From Rhizorhabdus dicambivorans (lineage in GTDB: Bacteria; Pseudomonadota; Alphaproteobacteria; Sphingomonadales; Sphingomonadaceae), in contig NZ_CP023449.1 of the NCBI RefSeq assembly GCF_002355275.1, forward strand, positions 1,404,001 through 1,468,000: 64,000 nt of DNA. Direction: 5' to 3'. Below, piece after piece: positions 6,985 through 15,459 of this stretch. Every line of letters begins with the position of its first letter. The first letter of the stretch is position 1. The notes beneath the pieces are model-generated. The model had not been told where the DNA came from, did not search any database, and saw nothing but the letters and a program-made list of their open reading frames with translations. A program made the position numbers and the translations under genes.

Positions 6985-8845
6985 TCGGCGCAGGATTATC
7001 ATCGACCAGCTGATGTTCACTGGACCCGAGCGGACGCCGGTTTCGGTTCAATTCAAGTCGGGCGTCAACATCATCTGGGGCGCTTCGAACACTGGCAAAT
7101 CGTTCGTACGCAAGTCGATCGACTACCTCCTCGGTGGAGAACTTCCGACCCTGCCTCCCGAAGGGAAGGGAATGGACAATTATCTTCTGTGGCTCACCCT
7201 CCCGGGCGATCAGAAAGTCACGTTGCGCTCGTCCGCTCTGGGCAGCGACATCTATAAGGCAGACGGGCATCGCGAGACCGTTGGCGAAGGCTCGCCCGGG
7301 TACGAGGTGTTTTCGCGGAAGCACGTCAGCTCGCCCAATGTCTCGCGCTTTCTCCTCTCTAGCGTCGGCTACCGCGAAGCGCAGCTGCTGAAGAACGAGC
7401 GGGCGGAAAAGGCGCCTTTCTCGCTACGGGTCGTCATGCGCTATCTCCTTATCGACGAGACGAGGATGATTGATGAAAAGAGCCTGCTGCTCGCGCATAA
7501 CACGACGGTCACTTCGGAAGACAAGGGGCTGCTCAAGTTCCTCCTCACCGGCGTAGATGGCTCGTCGATCGCGCAGGTTCGATCCGGCGATCAGCTCAAG
7601 GCTGCAAAGGAGGGGCAAATCGAGCTCCTCTCTCAGATGGCCGAACAATTGCGAAAAGTGATCGACGAAACCGTTGAAACAAGTGCTGTCATCGCCGATC
7701 TGACGAGCGCCGAACGCGAGAAGGCGGATCTTCTTGAAACAGTGGAAGAGCGCCAGAATAGTCTGGATGCGTTGGCGCTCGAAGAGCGCGGCCTCTCCGA
7801 TGAAATTCAAGGCCACCAGGCGCGGATCGCAGAGCTGAATGCCCTCAAGGCACGATTCGATGAACTTGCGCGCGTCTATGCCTCCGACATTGATCGCCTC
7901 GAAGGCCTGGAGGAAGGTGGCTTCCTCCTACAACGTTTCGCCACGATCAATTGCCCGCTGTGCGGGGCTTCCCCCGACCATCAAATACACGATCATGGGC
8001 TTGGTGGCATTGAGGAGCAGCGGCACGCCGTCGAGCTGGAAATGGAGAAGATCCGAGCCGAGGCCCGCGACCTTGCCGCGGCGCTCGCCGATGCCGATGC
8101 TGAAATCCTGGAGATAAAGCAGCTCATCGTCGTCGCAGGAGACCGTCTGAACGACGTACGCCTTGCCCGCGTCCAGGCTGCTCAGAGCGAGGTCTCGGCG
8201 CGATCCATCTTCCTCGGCGCTAGCACGCGATGCGAGAAGCTTGAATCCGACCTGGACAACAGGCGCCGGGTTGCCGAGCTTGAGGTACAGATCGTTCGTA
8301 TCAAGGCCACGACCGTGCAGTCGCGGCAACGCGCCGATGGCATCGATGTAAACCTCGACCTCTCGAACAGCGAAGCGCACGAGCTCTCGACCGTGGTGAA
8401 GCAGGTCCTTAAGGCGTGGAACTATCCCGGAGCGGACGCGGTTCATTTCGAAAAAGGCGACCAGGATATCGTCGTCGATGGCAAACGCCGCCGGGACAAC
8501 GGCGCTGGTGTTCGAGCCCTGCTGCATGCCGCCTTCAAGATCGGCATGCTCGTCTATTGCATCGAGAAGGGGCGGCCGCATCCGGGTTTCGTCATCTTGG
8601 ATTCGCCGCTCTTCGCTTATCGTCCCGCGGAAGAGGATCGCTTCGAGGATCTCACCGACGACGAGCTGGAATTGCGCAATGCCGATGTGGCGACGCACTT
8701 CTACCGGTACCTGCAGGGCATGGCCGACCAAGCCCAGTTCATCGTGATCGAGAATCACAAGTCCGATCAGGATGTCGTTAGGCCGTACGCGAATTATCAG
8801 TTCACCAAGAACCCAAGCATCGGACGCGCCGGGCTTTTTGTTTGA
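6977..8845 (+). CDS. ABC-three-component system ATPase (SMC/Rad50-like, DUF3732 type)
   Basis: A 622-residue SMC-like ATPase. Walker A is GASNTGKS at residues 35-42; a long coiled coil runs from roughly 210 to 470; in its middle CPLCG (Cys326, Cys329) forms a Rad50-type zinc-hook motif; Walker B is FVILDSPLF with Asp542 near the C-terminus. The overall layout matches the ATPase of ABC-3C systems, which resembles Rad50 and RecN. It is the last gene of the operon. The protein appears complete, with no frameshift, so the system may be active. Function in phage or plasmid defence is an inference from the family. Confidence 0.85.
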   Translation: MSDRRRIIIDQLMFTGPERTPVSVQFKSGVNIIWGASNTGKSFVRKSIDYLLGGELPTLPPEGKGMDNYLLWLTLPGDQKVTLRSSALGSDIYKADGHRETVGEGSPGYEVFSRKHVSSPNVSRFLLSSVGYREAQLLKNERAEKAPFSLRVVMRYLLIDETRMIDEKSLLLAHNTTVTSEDKGLLKFLLTGVDGSSIAQVRSGDQLKAAKEGQIELLSQMAEQLRKVIDETVETSAVIADLTSAEREKADLLETVEERQNSLDALALEERGLSDEIQGHQARIAELNALKARFDELARVYASDIDRLEGLEEGGFLLQRFATINCPLCGASPDHQIHDHGLGGIEEQRHAVELEMEKIRAEARDLAAALADADAEILEIKQLIVVAGDRLNDVRLARVQAAQSEVSARSIFLGASTRCEKLESDLDNRRRVAELEVQIVRIKATTVQSRQRADGIDVNLDLSNSEAHELSTVVKQVLKAWNYPGADAVHFEKGDQDIVVDGKRRRDNGAGVRALLHAAFKIGMLVYCIEKGRPHPGFVILDSPLFAYRPAEEDRFEDLTDDELELRNADVATHFYRYLQGMADQAQFIVIENHKSDQDVVRPYANYQFTKNPSIGRAGLFV

Positions 8846-9030
8846 TAGGTACGCAGGTAGGGCACGCGCGGCTAACGTCAGTCACGGCTTGGTCAGCAGA
8901 CCGATGCGCGCATTGGCAGAAACGTGCCGCTGTGCAATCTTGTGATCGTACGCATATTCCAGGGGCAGGGAATGAAACTCATAAGCTTGGCGGAGCTAAG
9001 AGTTCTTCTTGATCGAGTGATTGATAGCCG

Positions 9031-9783
9031 ATGCTGTCCCCCATGGGCGTTATGACGATCGTTATCGATGGAGCTACCGATTGGGCTGCAACCGGACAGA
9101 TGCTATCTGGGGTAGGGACTGTCTTGGGCGCTCTAGCGGTTATCTACGCTGCAAAGGTTGGCGCCGACACTTTCTCGAGCTGGAAGCGGCAAAAGCTTGA
9201 AGAGCGGAGGATTGCGGTCGCTGAGCAGGCTCTCGCGTTAGCTTTTCGTATCGAAGAGGCCTTTGAGCAAATTCGTTATCCCAGCGCGACGGCGACTGAG
9301 CAGGCCGCCGCCTTCGAGAATATGATCGGGATCGGGTTGATCGACGATCGAACTCCGATTGAGATCCGGAGTCGACTACTGCCGGCTCAAGTTGCGGTAG
9401 ACCGCATCAATGCCACCAGCCCGCTCTTCTTAGAGCTGTCCGAAGTCATGCCGTTGACACGCGCGTTCCTCCACCGCGATGTTGCAGAACATTTGGTCGA
9501 GCTCAGGCAGCATCGGCAACGGATTACCCATGCCGCTTTGGAACTTCTGCAGAATGCGCGACATGCGCAACGTGCCCAAACCGAAAATCAGCGTGAACGG
9601 GAAGAAAAATGGCGCAACGAACGCGAGGCGATAGTGATCTCAGACGAAGATCGACTTGATGTATTCCGAGGCGCGATCAACAATTGTGTAGCAAGACTGG
9701 ATGGCCAGCTTGGACCGATCGTACGTATCGACATCAACGTCCGCCAGCGCAGGTTCCAGCGGATCGCGATCAAGCGGCGCTAG
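9031..9783 (+). CDS. Membrane-anchored coiled-coil protein of unknown function
   Basis: A 250-residue protein with one likely membrane helix at residues 24-45 (MLSGVGTVLGALAVIYAAKVGA), then a mostly helical, charged region. Residues 160-205 are rich in Arg, Glu and Gln and look like coiled coil. No family is recognised. The start is uncertain because ATG 9031, 9043 and 9052 are all in frame and none has a good ribosome binding site. It lies 185 bases after the ABC-3C operon and converges with the recombinase gene, so it belongs to the island rather than to the core genome. Confidence 0.65.
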   Translation: MLSPMGVMTIVIDGATDWAATGQMLSGVGTVLGALAVIYAAKVGADTFSSWKRQKLEERRIAVAEQALALAFRIEEAFEQIRYPSATATEQAAAFENMIGIGLIDDRTPIEIRSRLLPAQVAVDRINATSPLFLELSEVMPLTRAFLHRDVAEHLVELRQHRQRITHAALELLQNARHAQRAQTENQREREEKWRNEREAIVISDEDRLDVFRGAINNCVARLDGQLGPIVRIDINVRQRRFQRIAIKRR

Positions 9784-9972
9784 ACTTCGTAATCTCCAGT
9801 CTGACGCATGGCTACCCTTGGAGGGCGATTACATGCTTGGTAGCAGAATAGCGTTTTGCCCTTATCGCGCTACAGATGACGATCGGGGCGCGTGTAGGCT
9901 CAACATAAACCCATCTCATATGCCCGCTTTTAGGATGTGCAGACACAACGTATGATGTCCTAGAATGGGGCG

Positions 9973-11574
9973 CTAAACCGCCGCAGATCGTTCAAATCCA
10001 AGCATTTCCCGCTGCTGCTCCCAATCGATCGGCAGATTGGTCGCCCGAGCCAAACGCTGCCGGTTGAGCTGCATCGGCTGGCGCCCATCGAGAATGGCAG
10101 CGACGATATCCGGCGCGAGATAGGAGATGCGCAGTAGCACGCCGAAATAGTCCCGGCTGTAACCCAGCTCGCCCGCCAGCTCTTCGATCGTGCGCCTTTC
10201 CGCCGCCGCCAGCGCCTCCCGGGCCATATGGGCTTTCACGACGAGCTTGATTAGCGCTGGGTCTCGTGCCCCGATCGCCCGTTCCTCAGGCGGGACGGCA
10301 AACCGCTTTTCCTTGCCACGGCGGATGAGCGGGGCCGCGATCGATATAAGCTGCGGCTCGCCAGCTGCATCGTTCAGGTGGATGTCGACCCGATCGGCAT
10401 AGACCTCGATCTTGTCGATATAGTCGTCGATGATCCTTCGCTGCTCACTGGGCGGTGCCGTTTCCAGCGACAGCAGCGCGGTCGGGCAGGTTTCGGGATC
10501 GAGCCGCTTGCGGAGCTGGGCAATGACCATCGCTTCCAGTTCGCCCGCGGGTGCACGGTGAGCGCGTTCCTTCAACCGCAGGTAGCGGTTGTCGCTGGTG
10601 TAGTAGCAATAGCGCCGGCCGAGCTTGGTAGAATGCTCGGGGCGCATGCGGCGGCCGCAGGCGTCCCAGACTTTGCCCAACAACAGGCCTGGCTCGCTGG
10701 CATGAACGCCGTCCGGCGGGTTCGGGCGGCGTCTCGTCATGAGCGCTGCGACCTGATCGAAAAGCATCGGATCGATAATCGCATCATGCTCGCCGGGATA
10801 GGTTTTGCCCTTGTGCGTCATCTCTCCGAGATAGAGGCGGTTCCGGAGCATGATGTTAAGGCCCGTCTTTGCGAATGGTGTATTGCCACGGGCAACCCCG
10901 TTGCGATCGACCCGGGGCCGGGTGCGGACGGCGCGTTTCTCGAGGTCGACGATAAGTGCCATGACGGAGCCCAGCGCCAGATAGCGCTCGAAGATCAGCC
11001 GGACATCTGCGGCCTCCGCGGGTACGACCACGAGCTTCCGATCCTTTACCGCATAGCCATGCGGGACCGCACCACCCATCCACATGCCGCGCGCCTTGGA
11101 GGCGGCGATCTTGTCGCGAATGCGCTCGCTGGTGACCTCGCGTTCGAATTGGGCGAAGGACAGCAGGACATTGAGGGTGAGCCGGCCCATGCTGGTCGTG
11201 GTGTTGAACGCCTGGGTGACGCTGACGAAGGAAGCGCCATTGCCGTCGAGGACCTCGACGATCCGGGCGAAGTCGGCGAGGCTGCGGGTCAGGCGGTCGA
11301 TCTTGTAGACGACGATGCAGTCGACCTTCCTGGCGCGGATATCGGCCAGAAGCTGTTGGAGGGCAGGGCGGTCCATATTGCCGCCCGAGAGGCCGCCATC
11401 GTCATAGGCGGTCGGAATAAGCTTCCAGCCCTCGTGGCGCTGGCTGGCAATATAGGCTTCGCAGGCCTCCCGCTGGGCATCGAGGCTGTTGAACTCCTGT
11501 TCGAGGCCCTTCTCGTCGGATTTGCGGGTATAAACGGCGCAGCGGATGACCCTGGGATCATTTGGCCGGCGCAT
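9973..11574 (-). CDS. Serine recombinase (resolvase plus recombinase domains)
   Basis: A 533-residue site-specific recombinase. The resolvase domain (about 10-150) has YTRKSDE with the likely catalytic Ser19, LDAQREAC, and the arginine-rich DRLTRSLADF and REVTSERIRDK segments. The recombinase domain follows (about 170-270, GNTPFAKTGLNIMLRNRLYLGEM), then a short region with CGRRMRPEHS and YCYYTS where large serine recombinases carry a zinc ribbon, and a C-terminal HTH-like part (ELAGELGYSRDYFGVLLRIS). Its start overlaps the DUF2924 gene by 17 bases. Together with the DUF3489 gene this forms a module that recurs in alphaproteobacterial mobile elements. Its target sites were not found. Confidence 0.93.
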   Translation of the reverse strand: MRRPNDPRVIRCAVYTRKSDEKGLEQEFNSLDAQREACEAYIASQRHEGWKLIPTAYDDGGLSGGNMDRPALQQLLADIRARKVDCIVVYKIDRLTRSLADFARIVEVLDGNGASFVSVTQAFNTTTSMGRLTLNVLLSFAQFEREVTSERIRDKIAASKARGMWMGGAVPHGYAVKDRKLVVVPAEAADVRLIFERYLALGSVMALIVDLEKRAVRTRPRVDRNGVARGNTPFAKTGLNIMLRNRLYLGEMTHKGKTYPGEHDAIIDPMLFDQVAALMTRRRPNPPDGVHASEPGLLLGKVWDACGRRMRPEHSTKLGRRYCYYTSDNRYLRLKERAHRAPAGELEAMVIAQLRKRLDPETCPTALLSLETAPPSEQRRIIDDYIDKIEVYADRVDIHLNDAAGEPQLISIAAPLIRRGKEKRFAVPPEERAIGARDPALIKLVVKAHMAREALAAAERRTIEELAGELGYSRDYFGVLLRISYLAPDIVAAILDGRQPMQLNRQRLARATNLPIDWEQQREMLGFERSAAV

Positions 11575-12007
11575 CGGGCTTTTCCTTCAGGCCGAAGAAG
11601 CGCGGTCCGGACCAGGCAACGCCGGTGATCTCCTTCGCGATCGGGGTGAGCGATCGATAGTGGCGGTCCTGAAACTGGAAGCCGTCCTCCATGACCAGCA
11701 CATGATAGATGGTGCCATGCCACTGCCGAACCAGCCTGGTGCCGGGCTTCAACTGGATGTCCTTCGTGAGATCGATGTCGCCGCTTTCATGGAGCTGTCT
11801 GGCGAGGCGGCGCAGTTCTCGCACCGTACCGGAGGCGAGTCCGCCCCGGATGCGTTCCTGCATCTGCCAGGCGATGGCTCGGCTGGAGAGATCGCGACCG
11901 AGGCCGATGGGCATTTGCTGACCGCGATGATGTTTCCGCCATTCGGTACGGAGCTGGGCTTGCGATAATGTCGCAAGCCCAGCCAGTTGATCCGCGAGGC
12001 TGGCCAT
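11558..12007 (-). CDS. DUF2924 domain protein, recombinase-associated
   Basis: A 149-residue protein matching the DUF2924 pattern: LRTEWRKHHRGQ near the N-terminus, SRAIAWQMQERIRGGL, then LKPGTRLVRQWHGTIYHVLVMEDGFQFQDRHYRSLTPIAKEITG in the conserved C-terminal half. The function is not established. The family is regularly found directly upstream of serine recombinases, as here, and may be an accessory DNA-binding or directionality protein. It overlaps the recombinase start and touches the DUF3489 stop, so the three genes are one operon. Confidence 0.85.
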   Translation of the reverse strand: MASLADQLAGLATLSQAQLRTEWRKHHRGQQMPIGLGRDLSSRAIAWQMQERIRGGLASGTVRELRRLARQLHESGDIDLTKDIQLKPGTRLVRQWHGTIYHVLVMEDGFQFQDRHYRSLTPIAKEITGVAWSGPRFFGLKEKPDAPAK

Positions 12008-12252
12008 CAGTTGGCGAACCGGTAGCAGGTTTCGCCCGAGCGGCGGGTTTCTTTGAGAAGTTCCTTCTTCTTGCGGATTCCCGAGAGAAATGCCCGCGCG
12101 CTGTGCGGCTGCCAGCTGGTGGCGTCCATGATCTCCGCCAGGGTCGCACCTCGATTACGGGAGAGGAGCTTGGCGACTGTGGCGGCTTTGGAGGGACGTG
12201 GCAGCGCAGGAGTTTCAACAGCGGCATCGGTAGTGGTCTGAACATTTTCCAT
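12007..12252 (-). CDS. DUF3489 domain protein, recombinase-associated
   Basis: An 81-residue protein with a small helix-turn-helix-like domain: SKAATVAKLLSRNRGATLAEIMDATSWQPHSARAFLSGIRKK, the DUF3489 signature. A flexible Thr/Pro-rich N-terminus precedes it. It is the first gene of the three-gene recombinase module and probably binds DNA, perhaps as regulator or accessory factor. The start codon lies in a CCATGG context. The 225 bases upstream carry its promoter and nothing else I can identify. Confidence 0.85.
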   Translation of the reverse strand: MENVQTTTDAAVETPALPRPSKAATVAKLLSRNRGATLAEIMDATSWQPHSARAFLSGIRKKKELLKETRRSGETCYRFAN

Positions 12253-12478
12253 GGTGGTTCTCCAGAAGCGCGTGACTGCGCCCCACCACCCAGAGCCCCG
12301 TCGGTAAGGCCGATCAGGGCAGCAGCCTCAAATGTTGGGCCGCTATTCAGCGCGAACAAAATTGCTCCGTTTTGAGAATAAGTCGAGCTATTTTTAGTGA
12401 GCGTCAATTCAATGGGAAAATATGTCTCATGTTATATTTTAACCTGGCACGAGATATCAGCGTCTTGCGACATTATCT

Positions 12479-13912
12479 TCATGTAGAGATCATGCTTGAC
12501 CCGACCCGATCTTTCGAATTGCTGCGTATAACTGCGCCTTGGTCGCGAAGTACCCGCTGGATATCCACGACAGACAATGCCGCAACCGGGATGGAACCGT
12601 CCACGGCCAACGCTGCTGCTGCGCCTGCGGCGTGGCCGGTGAGCCAGCATTGCGGAATCTCGCGCATGAAGGTTTGCGAGGATGCGTCGGCGGACAGATG
12701 CCGGCCGGCGACGATCAAGCGATCGGTCTTTTGGGGAAGGAGGCTGCGGAACGGCACCGAGACGCTGTCGAACTTGGGAGCGAGGCTGGGGCTGATACCG
12801 ACCTCGTCGGCATGAACGACGCCGCTGCGCCAGTCGTCGCGGGTCATCTGCGCCAGTCCCACCAGTCGCCGGGTCTGCCGAATCCCGATCTGCGGCGCGC
12901 TGAGCGCGATCCACGCATTCTCGAAACCTGGCGCATGCTCGCGATACCAGGCGAGCAGCTCGACCATCTTGTCGCGCGAGCGCAACTCGACCTCGGTCAG
13001 ATCGCGAACATCCAGGCCGTCATAACCAGCCCAACGAGGGCCCATGAACACCGCCACGTCATTGCGCCAGGCAGAAGCCGGCGGCTCTAGCTGGCCCACC
13101 GCCGCTCGACCGGCAGCCACGAAGTCGTCATAGGCATCGGAAGCCCGGAAGGCGAGCCAGCGCTCATTGTCCGTCCCCGCAAATAGCCAGGAGGTGTTGA
13201 TGCAGTGATGGACGCTGGATTCTTCGAAATCAGACGCGCTCCGCTCACCAGCCGCGGCGAAGATGTCGCCATCGCCCGTCGTATCGATCACCACCTTGGC
13301 CTTCGCGGCAAAGCGGCCCTGCTTGCTTTCGAAAATGACCCCGTCCAGCCCGTCGTCACCGACGATCGGGGCCGATGCCCAGGCGTGGAAGAGGATTTCG
13401 ACGCCCGCCTCGCGCACCATGTCGAGCGAGAGTTGCTTCAGCGCTTCGGGATCGACCATCGGCGCACAGGTGACGATGTCGTGAAATGCGGAGAAGCGAG
13501 GGCGCCATCGGGCCACGGCAGCCTCCTCCCGACTGCCCCATTCCTTCGCCGACGGGCCGAGAATAGCATCGGCCGGCAGGCGATCCATCATCTCGCCGCC
13601 GATACCGCTGATCACGCGGTTGCCCTCCCAATCGGTCATCCGGTCGATCCAAATCACCAAGCCGCCGGTCGAAAGCCCGCCCAGATGATTATATCGTTCG
13701 ACCAGCAGTACGCGTGCGCCTAGCCGACCCGCGGAGATGGCAGCAGCGGTCCCGGCTGGCCCGCCGCCAACCACCAGCACATCCACGTCGAATAGAACCG
13801 GCACCTGCCGCTCCGGCTCGCGTACATGGCCGATGGTGCGTCGGTCCCGCTTGCCGTCTTTGGCATCGGTGCCCTTTTTGAATTGCTCCGCACCGTAACC
13901 ATAGGTTCCCAT
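12479..13912 (-). CDS. FAD-dependent oxidoreductase, copy 1
   Basis: A 477-residue flavoprotein of the FAD_oxidored type. The dinucleotide-binding fold is at residues about 38-80 with VVGGGPAGTAAA and an acidic strand end VERYNHLGG; IDTTGDGDIFAAAGE and a C-terminal GRHLSADASS segment are also present. I chose ATG 13912 (MGTYGYG) behind AAGGATTGATC instead of the longer frame to 14008. It lies 92 bases downstream of the MFS gene, on the same strand as the TonB receptor. A near-identical copy is at 60037-61467; the ends of the two proteins differ but the central 421 residues show about 20 differences by my count. The substrate is unknown. Confidence 0.85.
   Translation of the reverse strand: MGTYGYGAEQFKKGTDAKDGKRDRRTIGHVREPERQVPVLFDVDVLVVGGGPAGTAAAISAGRLGARVLLVERYNHLGGLSTGGLVIWIDRMTDWEGNRVISGIGGEMMDRLPADAILGPSAKEWGSREEAAVARWRPRFSAFHDIVTCAPMVDPEALKQLSLDMVREAGVEILFHAWASAPIVGDDGLDGVIFESKQGRFAAKAKVVIDTTGDGDIFAAAGERSASDFEESSVHHCINTSWLFAGTDNERWLAFRASDAYDDFVAAGRAAVGQLEPPASAWRNDVAVFMGPRWAGYDGLDVRDLTEVELRSRDKMVELLAWYREHAPGFENAWIALSAPQIGIRQTRRLVGLAQMTRDDWRSGVVHADEVGISPSLAPKFDSVSVPFRSLLPQKTDRLIVAGRHLSADASSQTFMREIPQCWLTGHAAGAAAALAVDGSIPVAALSVVDIQRVLRDQGAVIRSNSKDRVGSSMIST
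12557..13819 (-). repeat. Long inverted repeat, copy 1 (FAD oxidoreductase core)
   Basis: This 1263-base segment of the FAD oxidoreductase gene corresponds codon for codon to 60127-61389 on the other strand. The encoded 421 residues are about 95 percent identical by my count, and long stretches are identical, while both gene ends diverge abruptly. The pair could recombine and invert the intervening 47 kb. Confidence 0.85.
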
Positions 13913-14004
13913 GATCAATCCTTTTCGTCGAAGATATCTTGCTGGAGGTTTCGTTTGCCGGCGGTGGTGGTGATCGGCGGACGGCAATATGTGAAGGCTG
14001 GGCC

Positions 14005-15297
14005 TCACATCATTTTTGCCGTTGTGCTCTTGAGATGACCGGAAGCGCGGAGGAGATAATACGCCCCAACGGCTTCGATCGGCGCGATGTACATCAGCGC
14101 TTGCCGAAGCGAAAGCGCCGCCGGTTGCCCGGGGGTGGAGATCCAGTCGCTGAGCATACCGGCGATGACCGGGCCCAGGGCCGAACCGAGATAAACGCAG
14201 AACAGCAGGATTGCGGCAGCCGTTGCCCGCTGCCCGTCGCTGACCCGGTCCTGCAGCGTCGCGAACAGCGGCCCTGCCGACAGGCCGATATTAGCCGCTT
14301 GCAGCATCGCGAGAGCGAGCAGCGCCGGATATTGCTTCGTCATCAGAATGAGGATGATGAGAATGATGTCGAGAAGGAAGGTGAATGAAACGAAGCGAAA
14401 GGCGTAGGAACGGTCCTTGAGGTTGAGCCAGTCGCCGCACCATCCGCCGACGAGCGAGCCTGTCAGCCCTCCCAGACCGAGCACGAGGCCGACGGCCAGG
14501 CCGACGCTATGGGCCGGAAGGCCGAACTCGCGCATGACATAGGCCGGCAGGAAAGCATTGAGCGACCCGTTTGGAATGACATGGATCGCCATCGCGATCA
14601 GCATCAGCCTCAACACCGGATCGCCGGCGCAAATCCCGAACATCTGAAGAAGCGAAGATGATGGCGGCTTGCCGTATGCCGTCGGCGTTCGGGGCTCGCG
14701 CACCGTGAAGGCGATCAGCATCGCGATCAATATGCCCGGCAGGCCGACAATGAATAACGCGGTGCGCCAATCGAACAGATCGCTCAACACGCCGCCGAGA
14801 ACCAGCCCGGCAAGACCGCCGAGCGGCACGCCAGCCATGTAAATCGAAAGCGCGCGCGAACGCGCGGTCGGCGGGAAATGCGACGTCAGCAGCGAATGCG
14901 CCGCCGGTCCCGCCCCGGCTTCACCAGCGGCGACGCCGACCCGGCTGAAAGCCAGCATCGCGAAACCCTGCGCAAATCCGCCACAGGCGGTCAAAAGGCT
15001 CCACGCCGCGATGCTCGCGCTGATCAGGCGCGGCCGGGAAACCCGTTCGGCGATGCGTGCGATCGGAAAGCTCGCGGCGGCATACACGAAAGAGAACAGG
15101 CCGCCTGACAGCAAACCCAATTCGGTATCGCTCAAGCCCAGATCCCGCTTGATCGGCTCTGCCAGGATGACGATCACCCTGCGATCGAGCGAGGACAGAA
15201 CTTGAACCACCATCAATGCACAGGCGATATACCAAGCGTATAAGCTCACCTTCGCAGTGGATGGAGCGGCCTCGCTGGACGGTTGCTCCGCGCTCAT
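14005..15297 (-). CDS. MFS transporter (spinster-like)
   Basis: A 430-residue carrier with about 12 membrane helices, starting with a hydrophilic N-terminus of about 18 residues and then YAWYIACALMVVQVLSSLDRRVIVILAEPIKRDLGLSDTE, the typical first helix and loop of spinster-type MFS proteins. The cytoplasmic loop ARIAERVSRPR between helices 2 and 3 fits the MFS A-motif position, and SRALSIYMAGVPLGGLAG covers helix 5. It sits between the TonB receptor and the FAD oxidoreductase on one strand, which suggests that the receptor brings a substrate across the outer membrane and this carrier across the inner one. Substrate unknown. Confidence 0.88.
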   Translation of the reverse strand: MSAEQPSSEAAPSTAKVSLYAWYIACALMVVQVLSSLDRRVIVILAEPIKRDLGLSDTELGLLSGGLFSFVYAAASFPIARIAERVSRPRLISASIAAWSLLTACGGFAQGFAMLAFSRVGVAAGEAGAGPAAHSLLTSHFPPTARSRALSIYMAGVPLGGLAGLVLGGVLSDLFDWRTALFIVGLPGILIAMLIAFTVREPRTPTAYGKPPSSSLLQMFGICAGDPVLRLMLIAMAIHVIPNGSLNAFLPAYVMREFGLPAHSVGLAVGLVLGLGGLTGSLVGGWCGDWLNLKDRSYAFRFVSFTFLLDIILIILILMTKQYPALLALAMLQAANIGLSAGPLFATLQDRVSDGQRATAAAILLFCVYLGSALGPVIAGMLSDWISTPGQPAALSLRQALMYIAPIEAVGAYYLLRASGHLKSTTAKMM

Positions 15298-15459
15298 TTC
15301 GCCATCCTCATTTTCCGGCGACGTGTCGCGGCGTAATTCATCCTGCCTTCTCCCACATTAGGCCCCATCGCCGCGGCTGGAACAGCCGTCGATCGTCCGT
15401 GCCGGATTGCTTGTGGCGCCGGGCCCGAACGTCGACTTCCGAACCATCACGAACTCCCG

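Noticed and set aside
10378-11628. Long plus-strand frame opposite the recombinase
   Set aside because: It is antisense to a clear recombinase gene and shows no family resemblance; such shadow frames are common in GC-rich DNA.
12241-12256. Fourth TTCCATGG-type operator
   Set aside because: Only half of the palindrome matches, and it coincides with the start codon of the DUF3489 gene.
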